From positions 57,766 to 121,765 of the forward strand of contig JAUXSE010000045.1 in NCBI GenBank assembly GCA_030681515.1: a stretch of 64,000 nucleotides of DNA, in the 5' to 3' direction. The position numbers were made by a program, and so were the translations under genes. Below are positions 41,645 to 50,300 of the stretch, in pieces (position 1 is the first letter of the stretch; each line of letters starts with the position of its first letter). Below the pieces are notes generated by a model. It was not told the DNA's origin, did not search any database, and saw nothing but the letters and a program-made list of their open reading frames with translations. The stretch is from Geothrix sp. GTDB lineage: Bacteria > Acidobacteriota > Holophagae > Holophagales > Holophagaceae.

Positions 41645-42703
41645 TCAGTTCGGGGCCGCGAGGGCCGACAGGATCACGGGAAAGACATCCGTGCTGGCCC
41701 GCTGGCCCATGAAGATGTCCAGGTGGCTGTAGCTCGGGAACAGGTGCAGGTGATGGCGGCCCGGCTGCCGGGATTCGAAGTGGGCGTGGGCCCGCACCTG
41801 GCTCGAAGGCAGGAAACAGCGGTTGAGCTCGCCCGCCAGGAAGGTCCACCGCGCTCCGGTGCGCAGGGGGCCGGCGGCGAAATTCGAGGGCAGCTCCGGG
41901 TGGCCGTCCACGCTCACGAGATGGCCCGCCCGCACGCAGGCGCGGATCTGTTCGAAGAAGGTGAGAGGCACCCGGGCGAATTCGTGCCGCAGCCAATCCA
42001 GGGTGGCCGCGTTGAGGTTCTCGTGGCGCCAGAGGGCGGGGTGGCCCGATCCGTAGGTGAAGCTCACCAGCTTGCTGACGGCGTTCTCGGATTCGAAGTG
42101 CGTGGAGACCGCCACGGCCCGGATGAGCTTGGCTTTCCAGTCCGGCGCGTATTCGCCCCACTGGGGATCGAGGCCGTCCATGAACTGGTGGATCAGGGGG
42201 AGGGTGAAGGCGAGCTTGAAGCGGGAGAAGGCCGGAATGACCGGGCAGAGGGAGACCGCGTTGGTGACGATGGTGTCCACCTGGGGCACCAGGCCAGCCA
42301 GGGCGGACATGGTGAAGCTGGTGGAGCCCTGGCAGTGGATGATGGCCTTGATGCGATCGCGGCCCGTCACCTCGACCACCTTCCGCACGGCCTGCGGGTG
42401 GTCGTAGAGGGCCGCCTGATCCAGCGTCCAGTCGCAGGGCGGCAGATCAATGCTGGCGCGCCAATCCTCCAGCCACACATCCCAGCCTTCGGCCACCAGG
42501 CGCTGCACCAGGTTCTCGGGAACGGGGGCCTGGAAGATGCTGGAGCGCACCCCGGCGCCATGCACGAGCAGCACGGGGCCCTTCGGCGCCTCGTCGGCCT
42601 TTCCCAGTCTCCGCAGACGCAGAGGCCGCCCATCGCCGGCGGTGAAGGGGATGGCGGTTCCGGGCAGCGCGGGCAGGGCGGGCAACGCGGTCAGCGCGGT
42701 CAT
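41645..42703 (-). CDS. Alpha/beta hydrolase with Cys at the nucleophile position
   Basis: 352 residues. Oxyanion loop VLLVHGAGVRSSIF near residue 45, then IIHCQGSTSF with Cys124 at the place of the usual Ser in the nucleophile elbow, as in PHA synthases. The closing histidine is likely in FPSYSHLDIFMG. Such hydrolases are often fused to or paired with cholesterol-oxidase-like GMC proteins; here both are in one run of genes. The reaction is unknown; acyl transfer rather than simple ester hydrolysis is possible. The start overlaps the metallophosphoesterase stop (ATGA). Confidence 0.8.
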   Translation of the reverse strand: MTALTALPALPALPGTAIPFTAGDGRPLRLRRLGKADEAPKGPVLLVHGAGVRSSIFQAPVPENLVQRLVAEGWDVWLEDWRASIDLPPCDWTLDQAALYDHPQAVRKVVEVTGRDRIKAIIHCQGSTSFTMSALAGLVPQVDTIVTNAVSLCPVIPAFSRFKLAFTLPLIHQFMDGLDPQWGEYAPDWKAKLIRAVAVSTHFESENAVSKLVSFTYGSGHPALWRHENLNAATLDWLRHEFARVPLTFFEQIRACVRAGHLVSVDGHPELPSNFAAGPLRTGARWTFLAGELNRCFLPSSQVRAHAHFESRQPGRHHLHLFPSYSHLDIFMGQRASTDVFPVILSALAAPN

Positions 42704-44487
42704 GGCTGCCTCCGCCCCGGCACCTGGATGGGGGCCTCGATGAGTTCCGGTCCCGGGAAGTCGGGATCGTCGGGTTCCAGGCGCGGCCCCGCTGGGTTCG
42801 CGGCCCCGGCCTTCCAGCGGCGCGGCACCCGCCGGAAACCGATGGGGAAGATGGTCAGGCCGCCATCCGCTCCGATCTGGAGGCGGAGGAAATGCTTCCA
42901 GTCCGGGATGGCGAGGCCGCTGGAGGCTTCGTTCCAGTGGCGCCCGAAGAGGTTCAGCGAAAGGGCCAGGTAGAGCCCGAAGAGCAGCGTTCCGAAGAGC
43001 GCCCCGCCCAGGAACACGAGGGATCCGCCCAGGAGCATCTGGGGAGCGCCCAGGAAGGGGAGGCCCCATCCCACGATGGTGAGGCCGGTGGCACCCCAGC
43101 CCAGCAGGAAGCAGAGCGTCAGGTGGCCGAGTCCATGCGCCATGCCCGCGATCCACCGGAAGCGGCGGCTTTCGGGCGACGCGAAGAGGACGAAGGCCCC
43201 CAGCAGGCCCAGGATGAGGAAGGCGCCCCCCGGCCGCAGCAATGCCTGCCGCAGCGCCGTGCCGAGGGCGGAACCGGCATCCCGGAGGCCGAAGGTGGAA
43301 AGATCCACCTGGAGGGTCCAGTTGATCAGCAGGTAGGCGAGACCGATGAGCAGCCCCAGGGGCCAGTGGAGCAGGGGGAACTTGAGGTTGCCCCAGGCCA
43401 GGGACCGGGATTCGGAAGCCGCGGGCCAGACCCGTTTGAGTTCGGATCCATCGGCCAGCGGGGTGCCGGACCAGGGATGGGTGGCGTGCATGAAGGCGCC
43501 CCCGCCGCCGGCCACGATCTTCTGGCGGCCATCGGCATGGGCGTGGCGGCGGTAGTGGTGGAGATCCCCGGCCAGCATCACGGCGACCTGGTTCTTGAAG
43601 AGGCGCTGTTCCAGGAAATCCAGATTGGAGCGGAGGGGCCGGCCGCCCTCGGAAGGGGACTGGGGCCGCTCCCAGGGCGCCCGGTCCCAGTGGCCCGTGT
43701 CCCGCTCCTGCTGGTAGATCCAGTGGGGCTCGGGCAGGCAGAGGATGATGCGGTCGCCCTCCGGGATCTGCCTGGCCACCGCCTTGAAGTACTCGAGCTG
43801 GGGGATGTCCAGGTCCGAATCCAGCTGGACATCCACGCCCATGAGCCACCAGCCCCGGGGCAGTTTCAAGGCGAAATAGCTTCGCGTCTGGAGGCTGCGC
43901 CAGGCGGCCATCCAGCTCTTGCCCACGAAGAGGCGGCTGAAGGCCACCAGGCTGTCGTACCAGTCGTGGTTGCCGGGAATGGCGAAGACATGAGGCGCGC
44001 CGGCCTCGTCCGGGCTGAGGGCCATGGCCGTTTCGAAGGGGGCCACGAGGCGCCGTTCGTACTGGGCCCGGTCCGCCACGGGGTAGACCTCGTCCCCGCC
44101 CAGGATGAGTACCTGGCCCCGGGGCAGGCTCCGGATCCCGCCCCCCTGGCTCAGCTCCAGATGGGGCTGGGCCAGGTGGTAGGCCAGGGTGTAGGTGGAA
44201 TCCCAGCCGTCCCCGGTATCGGCCAGGTAGTCGAAGGTGAAGGTCTCCCCGGAGCTGTAGTCGTGGACGCCCCCCGGTCCCGCGGCCAGGGCCTCCAGGA
44301 TCCGGCGATCCGCATGGCGGCCCAGCACGGTGGAGATGAGCACCTGGACCGCGGTGGCGGCGAGCTGGGCCGGATGGTACCAGTCCGCCATGGGCTGGGG
44401 CTCCACCGGGACCAGGGTCCGCGGAGCCTGCCCCGTCCAGTCGGGCGGCGTGGGAAGGGGCGCGCCTGGCGGCACCGGGCGGGTCAA
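42700..44487 (-). CDS. Membrane-anchored metallophosphoesterase
   Basis: 595 residues. The N-terminal 350 residues carry calcineurin-like blocks: LADTGDGWDS (D-x-D/G type rather than D-x-H), LILGGDEVYP, GNHDWYD and GDLHHYRRH. The C-terminal half holds four to five membrane spans (PLGLLIGLAYLLINW; LILGLLGAFVLFA; LTLCFLLGWGATGLTIV; LLGGSLVFLGGALFGTLLFGLYLALSLN). Likely hydrolyses a phosphodiester or pyrophosphate lipid at the membrane. It starts 7 bases after the holin stop, which links the enzyme genes to the lysis genes. Confidence 0.82.
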   Translation of the reverse strand: MTRPVPPGAPLPTPPDWTGQAPRTLVPVEPQPMADWYHPAQLAATAVQVLISTVLGRHADRRILEALAAGPGGVHDYSSGETFTFDYLADTGDGWDSTYTLAYHLAQPHLELSQGGGIRSLPRGQVLILGGDEVYPVADRAQYERRLVAPFETAMALSPDEAGAPHVFAIPGNHDWYDSLVAFSRLFVGKSWMAAWRSLQTRSYFALKLPRGWWLMGVDVQLDSDLDIPQLEYFKAVARQIPEGDRIILCLPEPHWIYQQERDTGHWDRAPWERPQSPSEGGRPLRSNLDFLEQRLFKNQVAVMLAGDLHHYRRHAHADGRQKIVAGGGGAFMHATHPWSGTPLADGSELKRVWPAASESRSLAWGNLKFPLLHWPLGLLIGLAYLLINWTLQVDLSTFGLRDAGSALGTALRQALLRPGGAFLILGLLGAFVLFASPESRRFRWIAGMAHGLGHLTLCFLLGWGATGLTIVGWGLPFLGAPQMLLGGSLVFLGGALFGTLLFGLYLALSLNLFGRHWNEASSGLAIPDWKHFLRLQIGADGGLTIFPIGFRRVPRRWKAGAANPAGPRLEPDDPDFPGPELIEAPIQVPGRRQP

Positions 44488-44494
44488 GCCGCCC

Positions 44495-45025
44495 TCAGCT
44501 CTTGGTGGACAGGATTTCGGTCTTCCGCGCCGAACCCGCGCTCGAACCGAAGTAGTAGCTCACCACGCCGATCCAGGCGCTGCCCAGGCTGCCCAGCATG
44601 ATGTTGAGGATGTCCCGGGAACCCGCCGGGGGTTCGTGGCGGAGCAGGAAATACAGCAGGCCGAAGAACCCGAGGGTGATGGCGATGCCCAGGGTCTTGG
44701 GGGTCCAGTCCTGGGTCTTGATCTCCCGTTCCCGGGCGTTGGCGCGGTCGCCGGCCGCGATGGCCTCCAGGGCCTGGATGTTTTCGAAACCCAGTTTCTG
44801 CATCTGGAGCGCGAAATCCTGATCGGCCTTCTTCAAAGACATCAGCTGATCCGGGCTCGCGCCTTGAACCGCGGCAGCCAGGGCATCGTCGTCCTTCGCG
44901 GACTCCTCGCCGAGGCCCAACGCCTTGGTGAGGGCCATGCCGGCGACGCCTCCCAGCGGCCCTCCGAGCGCCGTTCCGATGGTGGGGGCGATGCTCTTCA
45001 CGAGCGCTTTCCAGTCAAACGCCAT
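44495..45025 (-). CDS. 3TM holin (gene-transfer-release type)
   Basis: 176 residues. N-terminal amphipathic or membrane segment (IAPTIGTALGGPLGGVAGMAL), a charged middle with coiled-coil character (SPDQLMSLKKADQDFALQMQKLGFENIQALEAIAAG), and two further spans (LGIAITLGFFGLLYFLL; ILNIMLGSLGSAWIGVVSYYFG). This matches the pattern of the 3TM holin family named after gene-transfer-agent release. The start at 45025 has GGAGG 6 bases upstream. It overlaps the endolysin gene by 11 bases, as in phage lysis cassettes. Confidence 0.82.
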   Translation of the reverse strand: MAFDWKALVKSIAPTIGTALGGPLGGVAGMALTKALGLGEESAKDDDALAAAVQGASPDQLMSLKKADQDFALQMQKLGFENIQALEAIAAGDRANAREREIKTQDWTPKTLGIAITLGFFGLLYFLLRHEPPAGSRDILNIMLGSLGSAWIGVVSYYFGSSAGSARKTEILSTKS

Positions 45026-45554
45026 GGGATACCTCCGGGATTCTTGTGGCACGGTGGAACCAGCCCTTCAGGAAGACGGACTGGCTGGGTTTGCGGTCCA
45101 CGATCGCCTGGTAGTAGTCCTTCTGGACCTGGCAGAGCGCCTGCATCAGGGCGTCCGGGGGCTGGCCGTTCACGGCGCCGAGGGTCGCGGGACCGAGCCG
45201 CCCGTCCACGGGAAGGGGCGGGTTCACCAGCGCGTTCACGGCTTTCTGGAGGAGCTTCTTGGCGGTGCCGGTGCCGCAGTTCACGCCGATGTCGAAGAGC
45301 TTGATGGCCAGGGCGGGATCCGCGATGCCGTCCCAGCGCCAATAGTCGGCCCGGTAGATGGCCGCCGCCTGGTCCGGCGTCAGATCCTTCACATCGCCCG
45401 GGAAGGCCAGCTCGGGATGGGCGCCGTTCCACCCGTCCAGATTCCGCTGGATGATGCCGAAGTTGGTGGCGCCACCGGGATCATCCGGATGGTTGCTGTA
45501 GCCGCCCTCGTTGCCGAGGGTGAAGGCAAGGGCATCCTCAAGTACGCTGCTCAT
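45015..45554 (-). CDS. GH108 N-acetylmuramidase (endolysin-like)
   Basis: 179 residues. The N-terminal GH108 signature NEGGYSNHPDDPGGATNFGI contains the catalytic Glu16; the C-terminal part has a peptidoglycan-binding type VDGRLGPATLGAVN. It cuts the glycan strands of peptidoglycan. No signal peptide, so export depends on a holin, which is encoded directly downstream. Start overlaps the upstream small gene (ATGA). No structural phage genes are present around it. Confidence 0.9.
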   Translation of the reverse strand: MSSVLEDALAFTLGNEGGYSNHPDDPGGATNFGIIQRNLDGWNGAHPELAFPGDVKDLTPDQAAAIYRADYWRWDGIADPALAIKLFDIGVNCGTGTAKKLLQKAVNALVNPPLPVDGRLGPATLGAVNGQPPDALMQALCQVQKDYYQAIVDRKPSQSVFLKGWFHRATRIPEVSHGV

Positions 45555-45844
45555 GATCGTCTCCTAGGGGTGGGGGATTTCCAGGTGGGGTGCGCGCCCG
45601 AGACCTTGTCCACGCTCTGGTAGAGGGTCCGGCCATCCGCCAGGTCTATGCGGGCGATGCGGTGCTCCTCCACCAGCCGGGCCAGGGCCTCCTGCACGGC
45701 TTCGGTGGCCGCGGTGAAGCCCGACTGGGGCAGCCACCAGGAGGCGATGCCATCCAGGCTGTCGGCGGCCTCGGGGTGGTCGTGGAGGTACCGCAGGATG
45801 CCGTGGCATAGCACGCTCGGATCGGGGGGTGGGGGGGAGGTCAT
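45551..45844 (-). CDS. Small winged-helix-like protein, first gene of the sigma-54 operon
   Basis: 97 residues. After a Pro-rich start the sequence (VLCHGILRYLHDHPEAADSLDGIASWWL..., EAVQEALARLVEEHRIARIDLADGRTLYQS) has the helix-helix-wing pattern of winged-helix domains. It could be a regulator or a scaffold for the lysis genes. A consensus sigma-54 promoter lies 32 bases upstream. Stop overlaps the endolysin start. No family name can be given with confidence. Confidence 0.68.
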   Translation of the reverse strand: MTSPPPPDPSVLCHGILRYLHDHPEAADSLDGIASWWLPQSGFTAATEAVQEALARLVEEHRIARIDLADGRTLYQSVDKVSGAHPTWKSPTPRRRS

Positions 45845-45875
45845 TCGGCACCGGGGATGGCGTGCGGAACCCAAT

Positions 45876-45892
45876 GGCAATCAGCGGGCCAA
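45876..45892 (-). promoter_or_regulatory. Sigma-54 (-24/-12) promoter of the ten-gene operon
   Basis: Read on the minus strand: TTGGCCCGCTGATTGCC. GG and GC are spaced by exactly 10 bases, as required for sigma-54 RNA polymerase, and most consensus positions (TTGGC..G-N4-TTGC) match. It lies 32 bases before the start codon of the first gene. The same element occurs at 50748. Confidence 0.8.
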
Positions 45893-45969
45893 ACCCACTT
45901 GCCCGGTTCAAGTTGTTGTCTATCCATGAAATGTAAAAAAACAGCAAAACATACAAAATAAGATTCAAT

Positions 45970-46058
45970 GACCCAGGGCCCGGGTGTTCATCCGAGCCTA
46001 ATTTATTAATTCCAGTAAAGTTCATGAATTCGACCCAGGGTGGGTCCATTCCGACCCA
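45970..46058 (-). promoter_or_regulatory. Enhancer sites (TGGGTC family) for the sigma-54 activator
   Basis: On the minus strand: TGGGTC, 6 bases, GACCCA-N3-TGGGTC (perfect dyad, 46032-46046), 56 bases, TGGGTC (45970-45975), then 77 bases to the -24 element. Order and spacing are identical to the module at 50582. This is the usual distance for enhancer binding by a NtrC-type protein, whose gene starts at 46268. Confidence 0.75.
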
Positions 46059-46183
46059 GGCTTTCCCGGGCCATCCGGGCCGCTCGAACCAGCTTTCAAA
46101 AATCATACCTGATCATTCGGAGCTGCAATGATTGGCCATACGATGCTTGAAGCAATTTGGTAAAAACAAGCATTGTTCATTGA

Positions 46184-46211
46184 TTGCCGTTCAATAAAAT
46201 GGGCCTATATT
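46184..46211 (+). promoter_or_regulatory. Possible sigma-70 promoter of the activator gene
   Basis: TTGCCG (46184) and TATATT (46206) are spaced by 16 bases in an AT-rich stretch. If used, transcription starts near 46218, which excludes start codons at 46184 or 46199 and supports those at 46247 or 46268. Confidence 0.4.
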
Positions 46212-46267
46212 GCCTCATCAGTTCTCAACCCCACGGATGGCCCTCGATGGGCTTTGGAGGCGTTCAG

Positions 46268-47302
46268 TTGATTGGCCAGTCACCCGCCTTCCGCGAGACC
46301 GTGCGCCTCACCGCCCGCATGGCGGCCTGTGACGCGCCGGTCCTCATCGAAGGCGAGACGGGGACCGGCAAGGAACTGGCCGCCCGGGCCATCCACTACC
46401 AGAGCGCCCGCAAGGACCGGCCCTTCATCCCGGTCAATTGCGGCGCCATCCCGGATTCCCTCATCGAGAGCGAACTGTTCGGGCACCGGAAGGGCGCCTT
46501 CACCGACGCCAAGGAGCACCAGCCGGGCCTGGTGACCCTCGCCGAAGGCGGCACGCTCTTCCTGGATGAGGTGGACGCGCTTTCCCCCAAGGGGCAGGTG
46601 ACGCTCCTCCGTTTTCTCCAGGACCAGGAGTTCAGGCCCCTGGGCGCCCGCCATGTGGAGCACGGCAATGTCCGCATCCTGGCCGCCAGCAACGCGAGCC
46701 TTCCGGTGCTGGTGGAACGGGGGGCCTTCCGGGCGGACCTCCTCTACCGGCTGCGGATCCTTTGCCTCGAACTGGCTCCGCTCCGGGCGCGGAGAGGGGA
46801 TGTGGAACACCTGGCGGCCTGGTTCCTGGATGCCTGCGACAAGCGGTTCGGACTGGGAACCAAGGCCGTCCACCCGGACTCCTTGGCCTGGATGGAAACC
46901 TACCACTGGCCGGGAAACATCCGCGAACTCGAGAACCTGCTCTACCGGGAGTATCTGTTGTCCGAAGGGCGGGTGATGCGGATCGAGCCTCCCATGACCC
47001 TAAAACCGATGCTCTCGGGGTCTCAGGGGTCTCAGGGGTCTCAGGGGTCTCAGGGGTCTCAGGGGTCTCCGGAGCCCCACCCGGGGGATCTCTCCTTCAG
47101 TCGGGCCAAGGCCAGGGCCATCGAGGCCTTCGAGCGGGACTACCTCGCGGGCCTTCTCGACTTGGCCGGAGGCAATGTCAGCCTCGCGGCCAAACTCGCG
47201 GGCAAGGAGCGGCGGAGCCTGGGGAAACTCCTCAAGAAGCATGGGCTGGGGAGCGCCCCCCGACCGCACCACTTCCATCCGGAAGACCGTGTTCCCGTCT
47301 GA
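46268..47302 (+). CDS. Sigma-54-dependent transcriptional activator (no receiver domain)
   Basis: About 344 residues. AAA+ domain with Walker A GETGTGKE, the GAFTDA loop that contacts sigma-54, Walker B GGTLFLDEVD, and the arginine-finger region FRADLLYRLRI. A Gly-Ser-Gln linker follows and a C-terminal Fis-type helix-turn-helix (NVSLAAKLAGKERRSLGKLLKKHGL). There is no N-terminal sensor domain, so activity must be set by level or partner. TTG 46268 has GGAGG 7 bases upstream; ATG 46247 is the alternative. Two sigma-54 promoters with matched enhancers lie within 5 kb. The 1072-residue gene follows 18 bases later. Confidence 0.88.
   Translation: MIGQSPAFRETVRLTARMAACDAPVLIEGETGTGKELAARAIHYQSARKDRPFIPVNCGAIPDSLIESELFGHRKGAFTDAKEHQPGLVTLAEGGTLFLDEVDALSPKGQVTLLRFLQDQEFRPLGARHVEHGNVRILAASNASLPVLVERGAFRADLLYRLRILCLELAPLRARRGDVEHLAAWFLDACDKRFGLGTKAVHPDSLAWMETYHWPGNIRELENLLYREYLLSEGRVMRIEPPMTLKPMLSGSQGSQGSQGSQGSQGSPEPHPGDLSFSRAKARAIEAFERDYLAGLLDLAGGNVSLAAKLAGKERRSLGKLLKKHGLGSAPRPHHFHPEDRVPV
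47018..47062. repeat. 9-bp tandem repeat GGGTCTCAG (5 units)
   Basis: Five exact copies of GGGTCTCAG encode (Gly-Ser-Gln)5 in the linker between the AAA+ domain and the DNA-binding domain of the sigma-54 activator. The exactness at DNA level suggests recent expansion; copy changes would alter linker length without frameshift. Confidence 0.9.
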
Positions 47303-47320
47303 AACCCTTCGGAGCGCCCG

Positions 47321-50300
47321 TTGAGCAAGGTCTTCTCCCCCCTCACGCTGGGCGTGGGCCTGACGGCCCTGGTGACCCTGGTTCCCGGCCTCGGGATCGG
47401 CTCCAAGGTCGGCAAGGATCCCGCGGGCACCACGAAGGCGGTTTCCGAGGCGAAGCGGGCCCCCAGGGCCGAGGCGGTGGAAGGGCTCCTGGACCAATGC
47501 CTCGCGGAACGGCCGAAGGGGGGGGCATCGGTACTCCGCGTCACCATCCTCACCCTGCCGGATCCCCAGCGCACCCACATGGCCCTCTGGTTCGACCTGC
47601 GGTTGAACGCGGTGCAGCGGGCCTTCAAGGAGTACGACTTCCTTCCCCGGGCCTTCTTCCTCCCCTGGGATGCCAAATCCAGGGAGGACACGGGACCGGG
47701 GGTGTCCTCCGGGTACCCCGACCCCAGTCCGGGGCTGATCTGGTTCGCCCGGGAGCGCCAGGCCTCGGATCCCCCCGGGGGGCCCGCGGCCTACCACGCC
47801 CTGTTCATCGTGGGGGAGAGCCAGTCGCTGGGTCTCAACCGCGAGGCCATGCGGCAGGCGCTCCGGCTCGCGGACAAGGTGCGGGGGCCCGGCGAAGGCC
47901 CTCCCATCACGATCATCGGTCCCCAGTTCTCGGGCAGCCTCGCCTCCCTGGGGGCGGCCCTTGCGGACCATTTCCAGGGGCCGGCCGCGCCCCCCATCCG
48001 GATCCAGGGGACCACGACCCTGGGCGGGAGCGCCGCCGAGACCCTGCGCGCCACGGCCGGCGGCGTTCCCGCGTCCCGGCTGTCCATTTCAGGGTGGATC
48101 TGCAACCTGTCGGGCCCCTCCAAGGATCAACTGCTGAGCTGGTACAGGAAGGAGGCGGGCTGGCCCACGGAGGCCTCGAAGGTGGCCGTGTTCACCGAAT
48201 CCAACACGGCCTACAGCCCAGGCTCCAACCCCGGCTCCAACTCCGGCGGGCCCGTGACGCAGATCCTCTTCCCCATGGGCCTGTCCCGGTTGCGGGCGGA
48301 ACGGCGCGCCATGGAACACAACCTCGCGAAGGGCGGCGGGGCCAAGGAACTGGTGCTGCCGTCCACCCTGCTGGGCCTTTCGGAAGATGATGCGCGGCGG
48401 GTGGTGGACACGGTGCCGCAGTACTCCGCCGATACCCTCCGGAACACGGAACTGACCCTCGCGGGCACCATCCTCAGCCTGGCCCGGCGGGGCTACACCC
48501 ACATCGGGATCTCCGCCTCGGATCCCCAGGACCTGATCTTCCTGGCGGAACGGATCCGGGCCTACCACCCCAGTTGCACCCTCTTCACCACCAGCGGCAA
48601 CCATGTCCTTTTCGCGCACCCGAATCTGAGTGCCGCCATGGACGGCATGGTCCTGGTCGGGGGATATCCCCTGACGGATGCCATGCGTGTCGTCTCCCTC
48701 CTGAAGGGGGAACTCGAATCTCCGGTGCGCTTCACCTCCGAGGGGGAGTACGCGGCCTACTACGCCACGCTCCTGGCTCTGGATCTCCCCCGGGCCAAGG
48801 ATCCCGCCCGGCGGTTCTGGGGCAAACAGGGATTCATCTCCATCGTGAAGGGCGGCAGCATCTGGCCCCTCCGCCATGGCGGGCTGGAGGTGGCGGCGGC
48901 CCCGGGGGCCCCCGGATGGGACCATCAGGTCGAGGCTCTCTATGTGGAAGGGGCGAAGCAGAGCTCCGACATGGCCGAATATGTCCTTTCCCGGCTCCGC
49001 CAGCTGAGCCTGCTCCTGCTTCTGCTGGGCGGCGCCTCCTGCTGGATGTTCCTCAAGCCCATCCTCGAGGTGGGGACGGCCCACCCGCCGGAACCGAGTC
49101 TCCGGCCCTACGGGGGTCTGGCCGCCGGGGCGCTGCTGGCCATGGCCACCGTGTCCCTGCTGGGGGTGGGGTACCTCCTGCCCCTGTCCGTGCTGAAGGG
49201 ATCCCCCTGGGGCGATACCTTCCTGTGGATCAGCCTGGTGGCCTGGGCGGGTCTGATCTTCATCACCGGGCGAGCCCTGGGGGGGCGATGGGGCTGGGGC
49301 GTGACGCTCCCGCTCCTGGCCCTGGCGCTTCTGCCGGCCTTCGCCGTGGGGGTGTGGGGCCGAACCCACTTCCTGGTCTTCATACCCGGGTACCTCCGCT
49401 TCACCTCCCCGGGCCGAGGCGTTTCCCTCATCCCCACCATGGTGCTCCTGACGGCCTCCCTGGCCCTGCTGCTGAGGACCTGGTTCGACGTGCGACGCCA
49501 GGAACACCCGGCCTTCTGGCCCAGCCCCTTCGGCCTGTCCGCGGCCCACGGCCAGCACCTGCGGCATTTCCGGGGCCTGCGCGCCAAATGGTGGATCTAC
49601 CTGCTCGTGGGGATTCTCCTGGCCTTCCAGTGGGCCCTTCCCGGGGGGCTCCTCCGCCCCCTCATGGAAGTGCCGGGCGTCACCGCCATCGTGGTGGGCG
49701 TGGGGGGGTGCGTGTTCGTATCGTCCCTCTTCCTCTTCTGGCAGCTTCAACGGGGCTGGCAGGAATTGAAGCGGATCCTGGAGGAGCTGGATTTCGCCTC
49801 CTACCGGGCCGCCTTCGCCGAAGCGGGCAAGCTCATGCACTGGAATGCCATGCGGGCCCTGGGCCGGGGCCTCAAGACCCACCGCTCCAGCCTGCGGGGC
49901 CGGCAGATCCTGGAGGACCAGAGGGGCTGGATCACGGAGATTGAACCGAAGTACGGCAGCTGCCTTTCCTCGCTTGAGCGGGAGGAGGCCACGGTGCCGC
50001 GGGGGCGGAAGGCCACGAGCGAATTCGCCCGGTGGCTGTTCCGCTTCAAGGTGGCTGGCTGGATGAGCGCCTGCGGCGATGACCTCAAGGCCGCCTGCGA
50101 CCGGCAGCCCGCCGAAGCCGCGTTCCACCAGGAAGCGGTGGACCTGTTCTCCGCCCTGCGCGCCATCACCTTCATCCGCCAGGCCTTCCTGGTGGCGAGG
50201 TATCTGCTGATCGGATCCCTGGGCTCCATGCTCCTCCTGGTGCTGGCGGTGGCCGCCTTCGACTTCCAGCCCAAGGCCGAGGTGCTCACCGTGCTCGGCG

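Noticed and set aside
44495..45844. Interpretation of the holin/endolysin genes as part of a prophage
   Set aside because: No capsid, portal, terminase, tail, integrase or attachment site is seen in 10 kb on either side, and the genes are continuous with metabolic genes under a sigma-54 promoter.
46130..46150. TTGGCCATACGATGCTTG as a sigma-54 promoter for the activator gene
   Set aside because: Spacing between GG and GC is 9 bases; a sigma-70-like pair at 46184/46206 fits better.
47018..47062. CRISPR-like repeat
   Set aside because: Nine-base units without spacers, in frame in a coding region; a minisatellite.
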